Source: PALSA-505 sp036501145
Lineage (GTDB): Bacteria; Actinomycetota; Actinomycetes; Streptosporangiales; Streptosporangiaceae
Direction of reading: 5' to 3'
NCBI GenBank assembly: GCA_036501145.1
Contig: DASYAV010000052.1
Coordinates: 74,503-138,502 of the forward strand
DNA length: 64,000 nt
In this document: in pieces, positions 43,727-51,930 of the stretch
Numbering within the stretch: the stretch's first letter is position 1
How the letters are laid out: each line of letters opens with the position of its first letter
Translations under genes and position numbers: made by a program
Notes under the pieces: generated by a model
Told to the model about the DNA's origin: nothing
Seen by the model: the letters and a program-made list of their open reading frames with translations, nothing else
Databases searched by the model: none

Positions 43727-44464
43727 TCAGCGCGGGGTGAGGAGGTCGAACTCGTTGGCCTCGGGATCGGCTAGGCATGTCCACGGGACGTCGCCCTGGC
43801 CGAAGTCCATGTCGGTGGCGCCGAGAGCGCGCAGCCGGGCCGCCTCCGCCGCCTGATCGTCACCGGGGTACGGGCGGACGTCGAGGTGGACGCGGTTCTT
43901 CACGGTCTTCACGCCGGGCGTGCGGTGGAACTCCAGGTACGGGCCGACGCCCTTGACGGACCGCAGTATCGCGTGATCGTCGGTTACGTCGTGCAGGGTC
44001 CAGTCCATCGCCTGGCTCCAGAACCGGGCCATCGCCCGCGGGTCCGCGCAGTCGACCACTACGGCGGCGATGGGCCCGGTGTCCTGGTAGGCCGGCCGGG
44101 GCTCGGCCACGCAGAACTCGTTGCCTTCGGGGTCGGCGAGGACCGTCCACGGGACGTCGCCCTGGCCCACGTCGGCGGGGGTCGCGCCCAGCGCCCGCAG
44201 GCGTGCGACCAGGGCCGCCTGGTGCGTCGCCGAGGTCGTGGCCAGGTTGACGTGCACCCGGTTCTTCACCGTCTTGGGTTCCGGCACGGCGATGACGTCG
44301 ATGACGACCGCGGCGGGGTCGGGGTAGACGACGCCTTCGGGTTCGACGTTGGTCACGCCGGGTTCCTCGGTGGCAACACCCCAGCCGAGCGCCTCGGCCC
44401 AGAAGCGGGCGACCGCGGCGTCATCCCGGGCGTTCATCGCGATCTGAACCAGGCGCGTCGTCAT
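43727..44464 (-). CDS. Two-domain VOC (glyoxalase-like) protein
   Basis: About 245 residues from MTTRLVQIAM. Two tandem glyoxalase-like halves are obvious because they repeat the same landmarks: VARFWAEALGWG / MARFWSQAMDWT, KTVKNRVHVNL / KTVKNRVHLDV, LRALGAT and GQGDVPWTVLADPEGNEFCV / GQGDVPWTCLADPEANEFDL (quoted in part). Such proteins bind small hydrophobic ligands, some as resistance or detoxification enzymes; metal-ligand His/Glu are only partly kept. Divergent from soxR. Confidence 0.88.
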   Translation of the reverse strand: MTTRLVQIAMNARDDAAVARFWAEALGWGVATEEPGVTNVEPEGVVYPDPAAVVIDVIAVPEPKTVKNRVHVNLATTSATHQAALVARLRALGATPADVGQGDVPWTVLADPEGNEFCVAEPRPAYQDTGPIAAVVVDCADPRAMARFWSQAMDWTLHDVTDDHAILRSVKGVGPYLEFHRTPGVKTVKNRVHLDVRPYPGDDQAAEAARLRALGATDMDFGQGDVPWTCLADPEANEFDLLTPR

Positions 44465-44574
44465 GCCGGTGATCTTATGCGCGGGGCGGATGCTATCGGA
44501 TGCGGACGGCTGCTGGGGGATCAAGTAGCGCCTGCTGATCCGTCTGGCCAGAGAAGCTTGACTAAAGTTGGGCT

Positions 44575-45024
44575 ATGCGGCGGCCTGGGTGGGAGCGGGG
44601 CGAGCTGTCCGTGGGCGAGGTGGCCGCGCGCAGCGGGGTCAACGTCTCCGCGCTGCACTTCTACGAACGCAAGCAGCTGATCACCAGCAGCCGTACCGCG
44701 GGCAACCAGCGGCGCTACCGGCGGGACGTGCTGCGCCGGGTCGCGCTGATCCGGATGGCGCAGCGCGTCGGCATCCCGCTGGCCGACATCCGCGCCGCGC
44801 TGGACCAGCTGCCCGGCGGGCGCACCCCGACCCGCCGGGACTGGGAGCGGATGTCCCGGCGCTGGCAGGCTGACCTGGACGAGCGGATCCGGCGGCTCGG
44901 CCAGCTGCGGGACGCGTTCACCGACTGCATCGGCTGCGGCTGCCTGTCCATCGACCGGTGCACCTTGGCCAACCCGTGCGACGACCTGGGCAGCGAGGGC
45001 CCGGGAGCCCGGCGCCTGGACTAG
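44575..45024 (+). CDS. soxR: SoxR redox-sensing MerR-family activator
   Basis: 149 residues. N-terminal MerR helix-turn-helix (LSVGEVAARSGVNVSALHFY, ERKQLITSSRTAGNQRRYRR), a dimerisation helix, and the [2Fe-2S] motif CIGCGCLSIDRC (CX2CXCX5C) at about 118-129, diagnostic of SoxR. In actinomycetes SoxR answers redox-active secondary metabolites rather than superoxide and turns on a few oxidoreductase or efflux genes. No convincing SoxR box was found by eye in the 110 bases before it. Candidate targets are the flanking VOC and exporter genes. Confidence 0.93.
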   Translation: MRRPGWERGELSVGEVAARSGVNVSALHFYERKQLITSSRTAGNQRRYRRDVLRRVALIRMAQRVGIPLADIRAALDQLPGGRTPTRRDWERMSRRWQADLDERIRRLGQLRDAFTDCIGCGCLSIDRCTLANPCDDLGSEGPGARRLD

Positions 45025-45066
45025 AGGAACCAGCGCAATGTCGACTGCCAGGCGGCTCGGCGGTTC

Positions 45067-45468
45067 TCAGTTCGCGCCTGGGCCGAACGTCTCGATACTG
45101 GCCATCCCGGATGCGGCACTCAGTTCGGTGTCATAGACGACCATCGCGCGGGCGTTCAGCCGCAGCGCCGTGGCGAGATGGATGGCGTCAGCCGAACGCA
45201 ACCGCCCGGGCAGGAGCGGCGCCGTCGTCAGGTCGCCGTTCTCGATGTCGACGAGCGCGATCGCCGACAGCACCTCGGAAACCGCCTCGTGTTCGATGTG
45301 CTCAGGGCGCCGGTTGGCCGCGCAGTGCAGCTCGGTGTGCAGCAGCAGCGAAGCCACCAGCGTGTCACCGTCCTCAGCGCGCCGCTGGAGATGGTCGGCC
45401 AGCATGGCTGATTCCTTCTCCTCTATGAGGAGCTTCATCGCCGCCGACGTATCGACGTATACGATCAC
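45067..45468 (-). CDS. PIN-domain toxin (VapC family)
   Basis: 133 residues. PIN-fold RNase with MIVYVDTSAAMKLL (first catalytic Asp), a central Glu in LLHTELHCA, RSADAIHLATAL (Asp) and VYDTELS (Asp). VapC toxins cleave tRNA or rRNA. The GTG start overlaps the antitoxin stop (GTGA), the normal antitoxin-toxin order of these operons, so the pair is a complete module. Confidence 0.92.
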   Translation of the reverse strand: MIVYVDTSAAMKLLIEEKESAMLADHLQRRAEDGDTLVASLLLHTELHCAANRRPEHIEHEAVSEVLSAIALVDIENGDLTTAPLLPGRLRSADAIHLATALRLNARAMVVYDTELSAASGMASIETFGPGAN

Positions 45469-45734
45469 CGGTCGCCTCTGACGTCCGCGATGATCTCCGC
45501 GCTGGACATGGGCGCGCTCACACGCCGGATGCTGCGCAGGTCCACCGGACGGTCCCTGCGTGGTTGCCGGACCTTCCCCGCCGCCACCAGGCGCTCGTAT
45601 GGTGTCAGCGCCGGTGGCATGAGCACCGCCGCCACCTCACCGTGGTTGGTCACCTCGATCGTTTCCCCGGCACCGACCGCGCGGAGCACCTCCGCGCTGT
45701 TGTTGCGCAGTTCCCGGTGGCTGATCGTCCGCAT
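45465..45734 (-). CDS. Phd/YefM-type antitoxin of VapBC module
   Basis: About 89 residues from MRTISHRELRNNSAEVLRAV. The first 55 residues are the Phd/YefM DNA-binding fold (HRELRNNSAEVLRAVGAGETIEV, quoted as RNNSAEVLRAV and VTNHGEVAAVLMPP); the tail (SAPMSSAEIIADVRGD) would bind and block the toxin encoded next. It is expected to repress its own operon. Starts upstream of 45734 are possible but add no recognisable sequence. Confidence 0.9.
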   Translation of the reverse strand: MRTISHRELRNNSAEVLRAVGAGETIEVTNHGEVAAVLMPPALTPYERLVAAGKVRQPRRDRPVDLRSIRRVSAPMSSAEIIADVRGDR

Positions 45735-45854
45735 GTGCACCTCCCACCCCGTAGCAATCGTAGCACACGGCGGGCGCGTGCTGGTCAACCTGTGCGCCGA
45801 TGTGGGCGCTCACGACGCTTGGAGCTGTTGAGGTTCTCCGGGCCGTGCACTGAC

Positions 45855-46442
45855 TCAGGGGTGCGCGGTGCCGGTGCTGCCTGAGGTCTGGGCCTTGTGC
45901 TCGTGCCAGCGGGCCAGCATGCCGGCGAGCTCCTTGCGGATGAACGTGAAGTACTCGGTGGACTCGGCGAACCGCCGCCCGGCCGGGGTGTCCTCGCCGA
46001 GTACCTGCACGCCTTCCCGGGCCGCGGACTCCCAGCTGGCCAGCACCCCGTCCCGCTGCGCGGACGCCTCGAACCAGGAATCGCTGACCACCCGGTACCT
46101 GTCCCGCCGCGAGCCGGGGTCGCGTTCCCGGCTGACCAGGCCGAAGTGACTGAGATAGCGCACCGCGCCGGACACCGCGGCCGGGCTGACCTGCAGCTGT
46201 TCGGACAGCTCGGCGGCAGTGAGGGTGCCGGCGTCGATGACGAGCAGCGCGGCGAAGACCCGCGACGGCATCCGGGGGATGCCGGCCTCCACGAGCACGG
46301 CCGCGAACCGCTCGACGAACCGGTCCACGGCCGCCGCGTCGCGCCCGCGCGGCCTATCGGCACCTGGTTCCGCCGCGTGCCGGGAGGCGGGCGCGTCCGG
46401 GCCACCGGCCTTCCGCCCGTTCGCTGGTGTGCCTGCCCTCAC
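45855..46442 (-). CDS. GbsR/MarR-type transcriptional regulator
   Basis: 195 residues, GTG start after GAGAGGGG. Winged-helix domain at about 40-115 (RVFAALLVIDAGTLTAAELSEQL, VSPAAVSGAVRYLSHFGLVSRERDPGSRRDRYRV in pieces) and a helical C-terminus, as in GbsR-like proteins that control osmolyte or exporter genes. An operator-like dyad at 46502-46519, just upstream of this gene, is nearly repeated at the promoter of the ABC exporter at 49377, so it probably represses both itself and that exporter. Confidence 0.88.
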   Translation of the reverse strand: MRAGTPANGRKAGGPDAPASRHAAEPGADRPRGRDAAAVDRFVERFAAVLVEAGIPRMPSRVFAALLVIDAGTLTAAELSEQLQVSPAAVSGAVRYLSHFGLVSRERDPGSRRDRYRVVSDSWFEASAQRDGVLASWESAAREGVQVLGEDTPAGRRFAESTEYFTFIRKELAGMLARWHEHKAQTSGSTGTAHP

Positions 46443-46501
46443 GTCACCCCTCTCCGCGCCGCTCGGCCAGATTTGCTCACGGCAGTCTAACGATTCTAAA
46501 C

Positions 46502-46519
46502 ATTCACAACTTTGTAAAA
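46502..46519. promoter_or_regulatory. Operator upstream of the GbsR/MarR gene
   Basis: ATTCACAACTTTGTAAAA here and TTTCACAACTTTGTGAAA at 49339-49356 share 16 of 18 bases, and the likeness continues into the following bases (ACTAGCGT / ACTAGTGT). The second copy is a perfect dyad, this one has two changed positions. Shared sites in front of the regulator and a nearby exporter indicate a small regulon. Confidence 0.65.
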
Positions 46520-46550
46520 CTAGCGTGGTTAACGGGTCTTCGCCGCGTTC

Positions 46551-47453
46551 TTACAGCGTGTGTGCGGGCGTGTTGGCCGGCGGAGCTGTGTTGCCTGGGG
46601 GAAGGTCGTCGTCGCCGGGCTGCGGACGCAGGTCGATGGCGACCTCCCGGCTGGTCTTCTCGCCTCGCACTATCGCCACGGTGAAGGTCCCGGCCCGGGT
46701 CGCATCGCTGACGGCGGCGTAGAGTGCGGTGACTGAGCGCAACTCAGATCCGGCCGCCCGGACCAGCACGTCCCCTGGGCGGATGCCGGCGCGTTCGGCC
46801 CGGCTGCCGTGCAGGACGTCCCGGACCAGGAGCCCGACGAGAGGGGGAAGCCCGACAGCGCGGCGGGCGTCGAGCGTGTGGTGCGCGGGAGCGAGTATCA
46901 GGCCAAGGCGGGGGAATGTCCCGTCGTCTGCTGATCCTTCCAGCGACACCAGCAGCGTTCGGAGCAGGCAGGCCAGTTCGCCGCGCTGTTGCTCGCCGAG
47001 CGCCGACAGCAGCCGGTTCTCGGTCGCGATGTGGGCTGGGGTGACCGCAGCGAACAAGGCATGGCCCGCCGTGGTCAGGCTGATCAGGCTGTTGCGCCGG
47101 TCGGCGGGGTCGCTGGCCCGGCTGACCAGGCCGCGGTCACTGAGGCGCTCGACGCGGACGCTGACGGTGCCCGAACTGAGGTTCAGCTCCCGCATGAGCT
47201 GGCGCTGGGTCACGCCGCCGGGCTGATTCAGCCGGCGGAGCGTGACGAGCGCGGCGAAGTCCGGGCCGTCCAGGCCGTGCTCGGCGAAGGTCGCTGCCAG
47301 CTCGGCGTCGATGATGCGGCGCAGCCTGTCCAGCCGGGCGATCACGGCGACCGGGGACAGGTCCAGGCCAGGTCGCGTCGCGGCCCAGCTGGCCAGCAGC
47401 CGGTCCACCGAGTCGCGCGGTCCCGCGTCCTGCTGCGGGTGGCTGGAATGCAT
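46551..47453 (-). CDS. MarR-family regulator fused to a PDZ domain
   Basis: 300 residues. Residues about 35-165 form a MarR winged helix: AELAATFAEHGLDGPDFAAL, LNQPGGVTQRQLMRELNLSS, GTVSVRVERLSDRGLVSR, RNSLISLTTAGHALF. Residues about 180-285 read as a PDZ domain: LVGLLVRDVLHGSRAERAG, IRPGDVLVRAAGSELRSVTAL, RAGTFTVAIVRGEKTSREV, the usual GSxAxxAGIxxGDVIxxxxGxxV pattern. No membrane segment joins them, so the PDZ part is cytoplasmic and could sense a peptide or protein C-terminus. Divergent from a 14-helix MFS exporter with dyads in between, so this is its likely regulator. The join is in frame without any stop, and the last 25 residues are a Pro-rich tail. Confidence 0.88.
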   Translation of the reverse strand: MHSSHPQQDAGPRDSVDRLLASWAATRPGLDLSPVAVIARLDRLRRIIDAELAATFAEHGLDGPDFAALVTLRRLNQPGGVTQRQLMRELNLSSGTVSVRVERLSDRGLVSRASDPADRRNSLISLTTAGHALFAAVTPAHIATENRLLSALGEQQRGELACLLRTLLVSLEGSADDGTFPRLGLILAPAHHTLDARRAVGLPPLVGLLVRDVLHGSRAERAGIRPGDVLVRAAGSELRSVTALYAAVSDATRAGTFTVAIVRGEKTSREVAIDLRPQPGDDDLPPGNTAPPANTPAHTL

Positions 47454-47478
47454 GACGGCATCGTATTGCTCCGTGATA

Positions 47479-47509
47479 TAGCTTGGGCCAAAGCTAATTT
47501 ACCAAGTAA
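47479..47509. promoter_or_regulatory. Operator dyads between MarR-PDZ and MFS genes
   Basis: TAGCTTGGGCCAAAGCTA (47479-47496) matches at 8 of 9 dyad pairs, and TTACCAAGTAA (47499-47509) is a second small dyad with TTAC/GTAA arms. They lie in the 75-base divergent gap, the expected place for a MarR-type repressor to control both genes. Confidence 0.6.
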
Positions 47510-47528
47510 TCTCTCCGGGGAGGCTGGT

Positions 47529-49034
47529 GTGCGGATGCTGGCGATCGGCAGGCTGACGGAACAGCGGCGCTTGCGGCTCGCGCTGTGGCTGATGGTGAGT
47601 GCCCAGTTCATGGTGATCTTGGACTTCTCCATCGTCAACGTCGCGCTGCCGACCATCCAGCGCAGCCTCGGCTTCTCGCCCGTGGGAGTCGAGGGAGTCA
47701 TCACGGCCTACGCGACGGCCTTCGGCGGGGCGCTCATTCTCGGCGGGCGGGTCGCGGACCTGTTCGGGCGGCGCCGGATGTTCATCGCTGGCCTGCTGGC
47801 CTTCGCGGCGACCTCGCTGGCATGCGCACTGGCCGTATCGCCGGCCTTCCTGATCGGGGCACGTGCGGCTCAGGGACTCAGTGCAGCTCTGCTGGCCCCG
47901 GCGGCGCTGTCCCTGCTCACGACCACTTTCGCCGAGGGCCAGGAACGCAACCGCGCACTGGGTCTCTTCGGTGCCGCCACCGCGGTGGGCTTCGTCGCCG
48001 GGCAGATCCTCGGCGGCGTGCTCACCGATGCCGCCGGCTGGCGCACCATCTTCATCATCAATGTGCCGGTGGGCATCCTGGCCGCGGCGACCTGCCGGGT
48101 GATCCCGGCCGACCACAGCAGACCCGAGCGCCGGGTCCCGGACGTCACCGGAGCCGTCCTCATCACGACTGCGATGGCACTGGCGGTATGGGCGCCGACC
48201 CAGGGAGCCGAGCAGGGCTGGGGCTCGGCCAGGTTCCTGGCTCCCATGGTGGCGGCGCTCATCCTGACCGTCGTGTTCATTGCGCTGGAGAACAGGCGCG
48301 CTGACCCGCTCATCCGGCTGTCAATGCTGCGTTCGGCGTGGATGGCCGGCACCAGCGGCGCCACCGCGGTCACGGGGGCTCTGAACGGCGTGGTCGTCCT
48401 GCTCTGCACGCTGTTCCTGCAGCAGGTGCACGGCTACAGCCCGTTTGCGGCCGGGCTCGCCTTCGTACCGACGGGCCTGGCCGGCCTGGCGGCGGGGACA
48501 CGCCTGGCCGGGCCGCTCGTCAACCGCTACGGCGTCCGCATGGTGCTGACCGCCGCGCTGCTGATCTCCGCCGTTGCCGTCGGCGGGCTGAGCCTTCTCC
48601 AGGGCGGCGGCAGTTTCCTGCCGCTGCTGCCGTGGCTGGTCGTCATCGGCTCGAGCTTCACCACCGCCGCGGTCGCCACCACCATCGCGGTCTCCACCGG
48701 AGTCGCGCCGCACGAGCAGGGCATGGCCGCCGCTGTGCGCCAGACCGCATTCCAGCTTGGCGTCGCCATCAGCGTCGCGGTCCTGCTCTCGGTCGCCGCC
48801 AGCTATACCGCTACCGTGCAGACCGGGCCGGGCCCGCAGGCCGCGGCCACCGCGCTGGCCGCTGGCTACCGTCTCGCGCTGGCCATCACCGCCGGGCTCT
48901 CGGCGATCGGCGCCTTCGCGACCGCCCTGATGCTCCGTCCAGGCCGTCCTGCCCACGCCGCCGAGGTCCGGCCCGCAGCGGCCGGTGTGCCATGCGCATC
49001 GGGAGAACTAGACAACCCGCGCGGGCAGGCCTGA
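47529..49034 (+). CDS. MFS drug exporter, DHA2 (14-helix) family
   Basis: About 501 residues, GTG start with GGGGAGG upstream (an ATG two codons later is the alternative). Fourteen membrane segments. Motif A GGRVADLFGRRRMF, an acidic helix-1 motif VILDFSIVNVALPTIQ (the LDxTVVNVALP pattern of EmrB/QacA proteins) and motif C-like GAATAVGFVAGQILGGVL. Exports drugs by proton antiport. Control probably by the divergent MarR-PDZ protein. Confidence 0.93.
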   Translation: MRMLAIGRLTEQRRLRLALWLMVSAQFMVILDFSIVNVALPTIQRSLGFSPVGVEGVITAYATAFGGALILGGRVADLFGRRRMFIAGLLAFAATSLACALAVSPAFLIGARAAQGLSAALLAPAALSLLTTTFAEGQERNRALGLFGAATAVGFVAGQILGGVLTDAAGWRTIFIINVPVGILAAATCRVIPADHSRPERRVPDVTGAVLITTAMALAVWAPTQGAEQGWGSARFLAPMVAALILTVVFIALENRRADPLIRLSMLRSAWMAGTSGATAVTGALNGVVVLLCTLFLQQVHGYSPFAAGLAFVPTGLAGLAAGTRLAGPLVNRYGVRMVLTAALLISAVAVGGLSLLQGGGSFLPLLPWLVVIGSSFTTAAVATTIAVSTGVAPHEQGMAAAVRQTAFQLGVAISVAVLLSVAASYTATVQTGPGPQAAATALAAGYRLALAITAGLSAIGAFATALMLRPGRPAHAAEVRPAAAGVPCASGELDNPRGQA

Positions 49035-49069
49035 CCAGCAGTATCGCCCCGGGTCTGGCCCGGCCAACC

Positions 49070-49186
49070 GGGGAGGAAGGAGGTGAATCCGTGCAGCAGC
49101 ACCAGCGGCCGGCCGGCTCCTTCCTGGCGGTAGGCCAGCTCAAGGCCGTCACGGCCGGAGAACCGGTGCACCCGCGGGTTAGTCAC
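49070..49186 (-). pseudogene. Truncated alpha/beta-hydrolase gene (N-terminal fragment)
   Basis: From a GTG at 49186 the minus strand encodes VTNPRVHRFSGRDGLELAYRQ then EGAGRPLVLLHGFTS (landmarks DGLELAYRQEGAG and LVLLHGFTS), the opening strands and oxyanion loop of alpha/beta hydrolases. After about residue 38 the similarity stops and the frame continues without hydrolase features into the antisense of the MFS gene. No nucleophile elbow, acid or His follows. A remnant left by deletion. Just upstream, a 26-residue reading frame (49235-49315, minus) ending ELARLRQQQNAG may be another remnant. The rest of 49035-49338 holds nothing recognisable. Confidence 0.6.
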
Positions 49187-49338
49187 GCTGACTCACTGAT
49201 TTCTCCTCACCACATGAAAGGGCCCGGGCCGCGATCAGCCGGCGTTCTGCTGCTGGCGCAGCCGGGCGAGTTCGCCGGTGGCGCTGCGCTCAGGGCAGGC
49301 AGTACCCCGTTCCATGCGCCGATCTCACTATTTTAAAG

Positions 49339-49368
49339 TTTCACAACTTTGTGAAACTAGTGTAGGCT
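49339..49368 (+). promoter_or_regulatory. Exporter promoter with GbsR/MarR-type operator, likely leaderless
   Basis: TTTCACAACTTTGTGAAA (49339-49356) is a perfect 8-2-8 dyad. TTCACA (49340-49345) inside it serves as a -35, with TAGGCT (49363-49368) 17 bases on as the -10. The GTG of the ATPase is only 8 bases beyond, so the mRNA probably starts at or next to the start codon. A repressor on the dyad would block the -35. Confidence 0.65.
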
Positions 49369-49376
49369 AATCCGGC

Positions 49377-50294
49377 GTGAGCAACGCGATCGAGATATCG
49401 GGGCTGCGCAAGTCGTTCGGCCCCACCCACGCGCTCGACGGCCTGGATCTGACCGTCCGCGCCGGCGAGGTGCACGGCTTCCTCGGGCCGAATGGCGCGG
49501 GCAAGACCACCACGATCAGGGTGCTCCTCGGCCTGCTGCGCGCCGACGCCGGGACGGTCCGGCTGCTCGGCGGCGACCCGTGGCGCGACGCCACCACCCT
49601 GCACCGGCGCCTGTCCTATGTCCCCGGCGACGTCACGCTGTGGCCCAGCCTGTCCGGCGGCGAGATCATCGACCTGCTCGGCCGGCTGCACGGCGGCATC
49701 GACGCCAAGCGCAAGGACGAGCTGCTCGACCGCTTTGCCCTCGACCCGGCCAAGAAGGCGCGCGCCTACTCCAAGGGCAACCGGCAGAAGGTCGCACTGG
49801 TCGCCGCGCTGGCCTGCGACGGCGAGCTGCTCATCCTGGACGAGCCCACCTCCGGGCTCGACCCGCTGATGGAGGCCGAGTTCCGGAACTGCATCGAGGC
49901 CGAACGCCAGGCCGGGCGTACCGTGCTGCTGTCCAGCCACATCCTCGCCGAGGCCGAGGCGCTGTGCGACCGGGTCACGATCATCTCGGCCGGGCACACC
50001 GTGGACACCGGCACGCTGGCCGATCTGCGCCACCTGACCAGGACCTCGGTCACCGCCGACCTGGACCGCCCGGCGCGGGCCGCCGACGCGCCACCTGGCG
50101 TGCACGACGTCAGCATCGACGGCGGCCGGCTCCGCTGCCAGGTGGATCCGGACGCGATGGCCGAGTTCACCCGCTGGCTGGCCGGCTACGGCGTGCGCAC
50201 CCTGGTCAGCCAGCCACCCACGCTGGAAGAGCTGTTCCTCCGGCACTACCAGGCCCCCGCCGCCACCGGGGATCCGGCCGGGACGCCCCGGTGA
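49377..50294 (+). CDS. ABC exporter ATP-binding protein
   Basis: 305 residues. Walker A GPNGAGKTTTIR, a Q-loop-like YVPGDVTLWPSLSGGE, signature YSKGNRQKVALVAAL, Walker B LLILDEPTSGLDPL, switch His in LLSSHILAEAE. C-terminal extension of about 85 residues as in CcmA/NatA-type exporters. No ribosome site, consistent with a leaderless message. The stop overlaps the permease GTG. Confidence 0.93.
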   Translation: MSNAIEISGLRKSFGPTHALDGLDLTVRAGEVHGFLGPNGAGKTTTIRVLLGLLRADAGTVRLLGGDPWRDATTLHRRLSYVPGDVTLWPSLSGGEIIDLLGRLHGGIDAKRKDELLDRFALDPAKKARAYSKGNRQKVALVAALACDGELLILDEPTSGLDPLMEAEFRNCIEAERQAGRTVLLSSHILAEAEALCDRVTIISAGHTVDTGTLADLRHLTRTSVTADLDRPARAADAPPGVHDVSIDGGRLRCQVDPDAMAEFTRWLAGYGVRTLVSQPPTLEELFLRHYQAPAATGDPAGTPR

Positions 50295-51892
50295 CCTCGC
50301 TGGCCGGGCTGGGCCCACTGGCCAAGCTGGCGGTCCGCCGCGACCGGGGCATCCTGCCGGCCTGGCTGTACATCCTGCTGATCCTCGTCGCAGGATCCGC
50401 GTACAGCATCAAGAAGGTCTACCCGACGGCAGCGAGCCGCGACCAGTTCGCGGCCACCGTCCCGCACAACCCCGCGCTGCTGTTCATGTACGGGCCGGTG
50501 TACGGGCACTCACTCGGCGGGATCACCGCGTGGAAGCCGGGCGTGCTGACCGCGGTGCTCGCCGCGCTGATGAGCGTCTTCCTGGTCATCCGGCACACCC
50601 GCGCCGACGAAGAGGCGGGACGGCTCGAGCTGATCGGCTCCACCGCGGTCGGCAGGCAGGCCCCGCTGGCCGCGTCCCTGCTGGTCGCGCTGGCCGCCAG
50701 CCTGGTGCTGGCCGTGCTGCTCACCGCGGCGCTGGCCGCCGTCGGGTTCCCCGCGGCCGGATCGCTCGGCTACGCGCTGGCGGTGGCCGGCTGCGGAGCC
50801 GCCTTCGCCGGGGTGGCCGCGGTCGCGGCCCAGGTCGCGGCGACCGCACGCGGCGCCAGGGGGCTGGCCATCGCGGTGGCCGCCGCCTGTTATCTGCTGC
50901 GCGCGTTCGGCGACTCGGCCGGCCCGGGCGGCCCGAACTGGCTCGGCTGGCTCAGCCCGTTCGGCTGGGCCGAGCAGGTCCGCCCGTACGGCGGCGACCG
51001 GTGGTGGCTGCTGCTGCCGCTGGCCGCGCTGGCTGTCGTCACGCTCGCGGCCGGCTGGGCGCTGTCGTCCGCCCGCGACCATGGCGCCGGCCTGCTGCCG
51101 CAACGGCCCGGCCGCCCGCAGGCGAGCCGGCTGCTCGACGGCCCGGAGGCGCTGGCCTGGCGGCTGCAGCGCGGCGCGCTGGCCGGCTGGGCGGTGGGCT
51201 TCGCCGCGCTCGGCCTGGCCAGCGGTGCCTCGGCCAAGGGTGTCGGGTCGCTGATCGGCGGCAGCGAACAGCTGCGGCACGCGATCGCCCGGCTCGGCGG
51301 GCAGACCGCGCTGGCCAACGCCTACCTGGCCGCGATCATGTCGATCGCCGGCATCCTCGCCGCCGCCTACGCGACCGCCACGCTGCTCCGGCTTCGCTCC
51401 GAAGAGACCGCCGAGCTGGCCGACCCGGTGCTGGCCACCGGCACCGGCCGGATCCGCTGGGCGCTCAGCCACGTCGGCGTGGCCGTGCTGGGCACCGCCC
51501 TCCTGCTGGCCTGCGCCGGGGTCTGCGCGGGCATCGGCTACGGCGCGCGCGGCGGCGACCTCGGTGGCCAGGTGGCCTCGCTGCTCGGCGCCGCGCTGGC
51601 CCAGATGCCCGCGGCCCTCGCCGTGGCCGCCGTCGCGGTCGTCGCGTTCGGCCTGCGGCCGGGCTGGTCGGTGGCCTGCGGCTGGGGTGCGCTGGCCGTG
51701 GCCGGGCTGCTCGTGCTGTTCGGCCCGGCGCTGTCGCTCAGCACCTGGGTGCTGGACATCTCGCCGTTCACCCACCTGCCCAAGCTGCCCGGCGAGCCGG
51801 TCAGCGCGCCGCCGCTGGCCTGGCTGTGCGTGGCCGCGCTGGCCATGGGCGTGGCCGGGATGGCCGGGCTGCGCCGCCGCGACATCGCCTGA
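50291..51892 (+). CDS. ABC exporter permease (large, 12-helix)
   Basis: About 533 residues from the GTG overlapping the ATPase stop. Roughly twelve hydrophobic segments, with two similar halves (each with a cytoplasmic RxxEExGRLELIGSTAVGR / RSEETAELADPVLATGTGR element), the form of large ABC-2 exporters of actinobacteria whose two permease halves are fused. It starts RRDRGILPAWLYILLIL and ends MAGLRRRDIA. Substrate unknown; tetronasin-type antibiotic export has been linked to relatives of this family. Confidence 0.88.
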   Translation: MTSLAGLGPLAKLAVRRDRGILPAWLYILLILVAGSAYSIKKVYPTAASRDQFAATVPHNPALLFMYGPVYGHSLGGITAWKPGVLTAVLAALMSVFLVIRHTRADEEAGRLELIGSTAVGRQAPLAASLLVALAASLVLAVLLTAALAAVGFPAAGSLGYALAVAGCGAAFAGVAAVAAQVAATARGARGLAIAVAAACYLLRAFGDSAGPGGPNWLGWLSPFGWAEQVRPYGGDRWWLLLPLAALAVVTLAAGWALSSARDHGAGLLPQRPGRPQASRLLDGPEALAWRLQRGALAGWAVGFAALGLASGASAKGVGSLIGGSEQLRHAIARLGGQTALANAYLAAIMSIAGILAAAYATATLLRLRSEETAELADPVLATGTGRIRWALSHVGVAVLGTALLLACAGVCAGIGYGARGGDLGGQVASLLGAALAQMPAALAVAAVAVVAFGLRPGWSVACGWGALAVAGLLVLFGPALSLSTWVLDISPFTHLPKLPGEPVSAPPLAWLCVAALAMGVAGMAGLRRRDIA

Positions 51893-51930
51893 CCGCCCGG
51901 CGCGTCCGCAGCGCCGTAGCGAGATATTGC

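Noticed and set aside
44465..44574. Search for a SoxR box upstream of soxR (CTTGACTAAAGTTG)
   Set aside because: The sequence is not a true inverted repeat and does not fit the CCTCAAG-CTTGAGG pattern.
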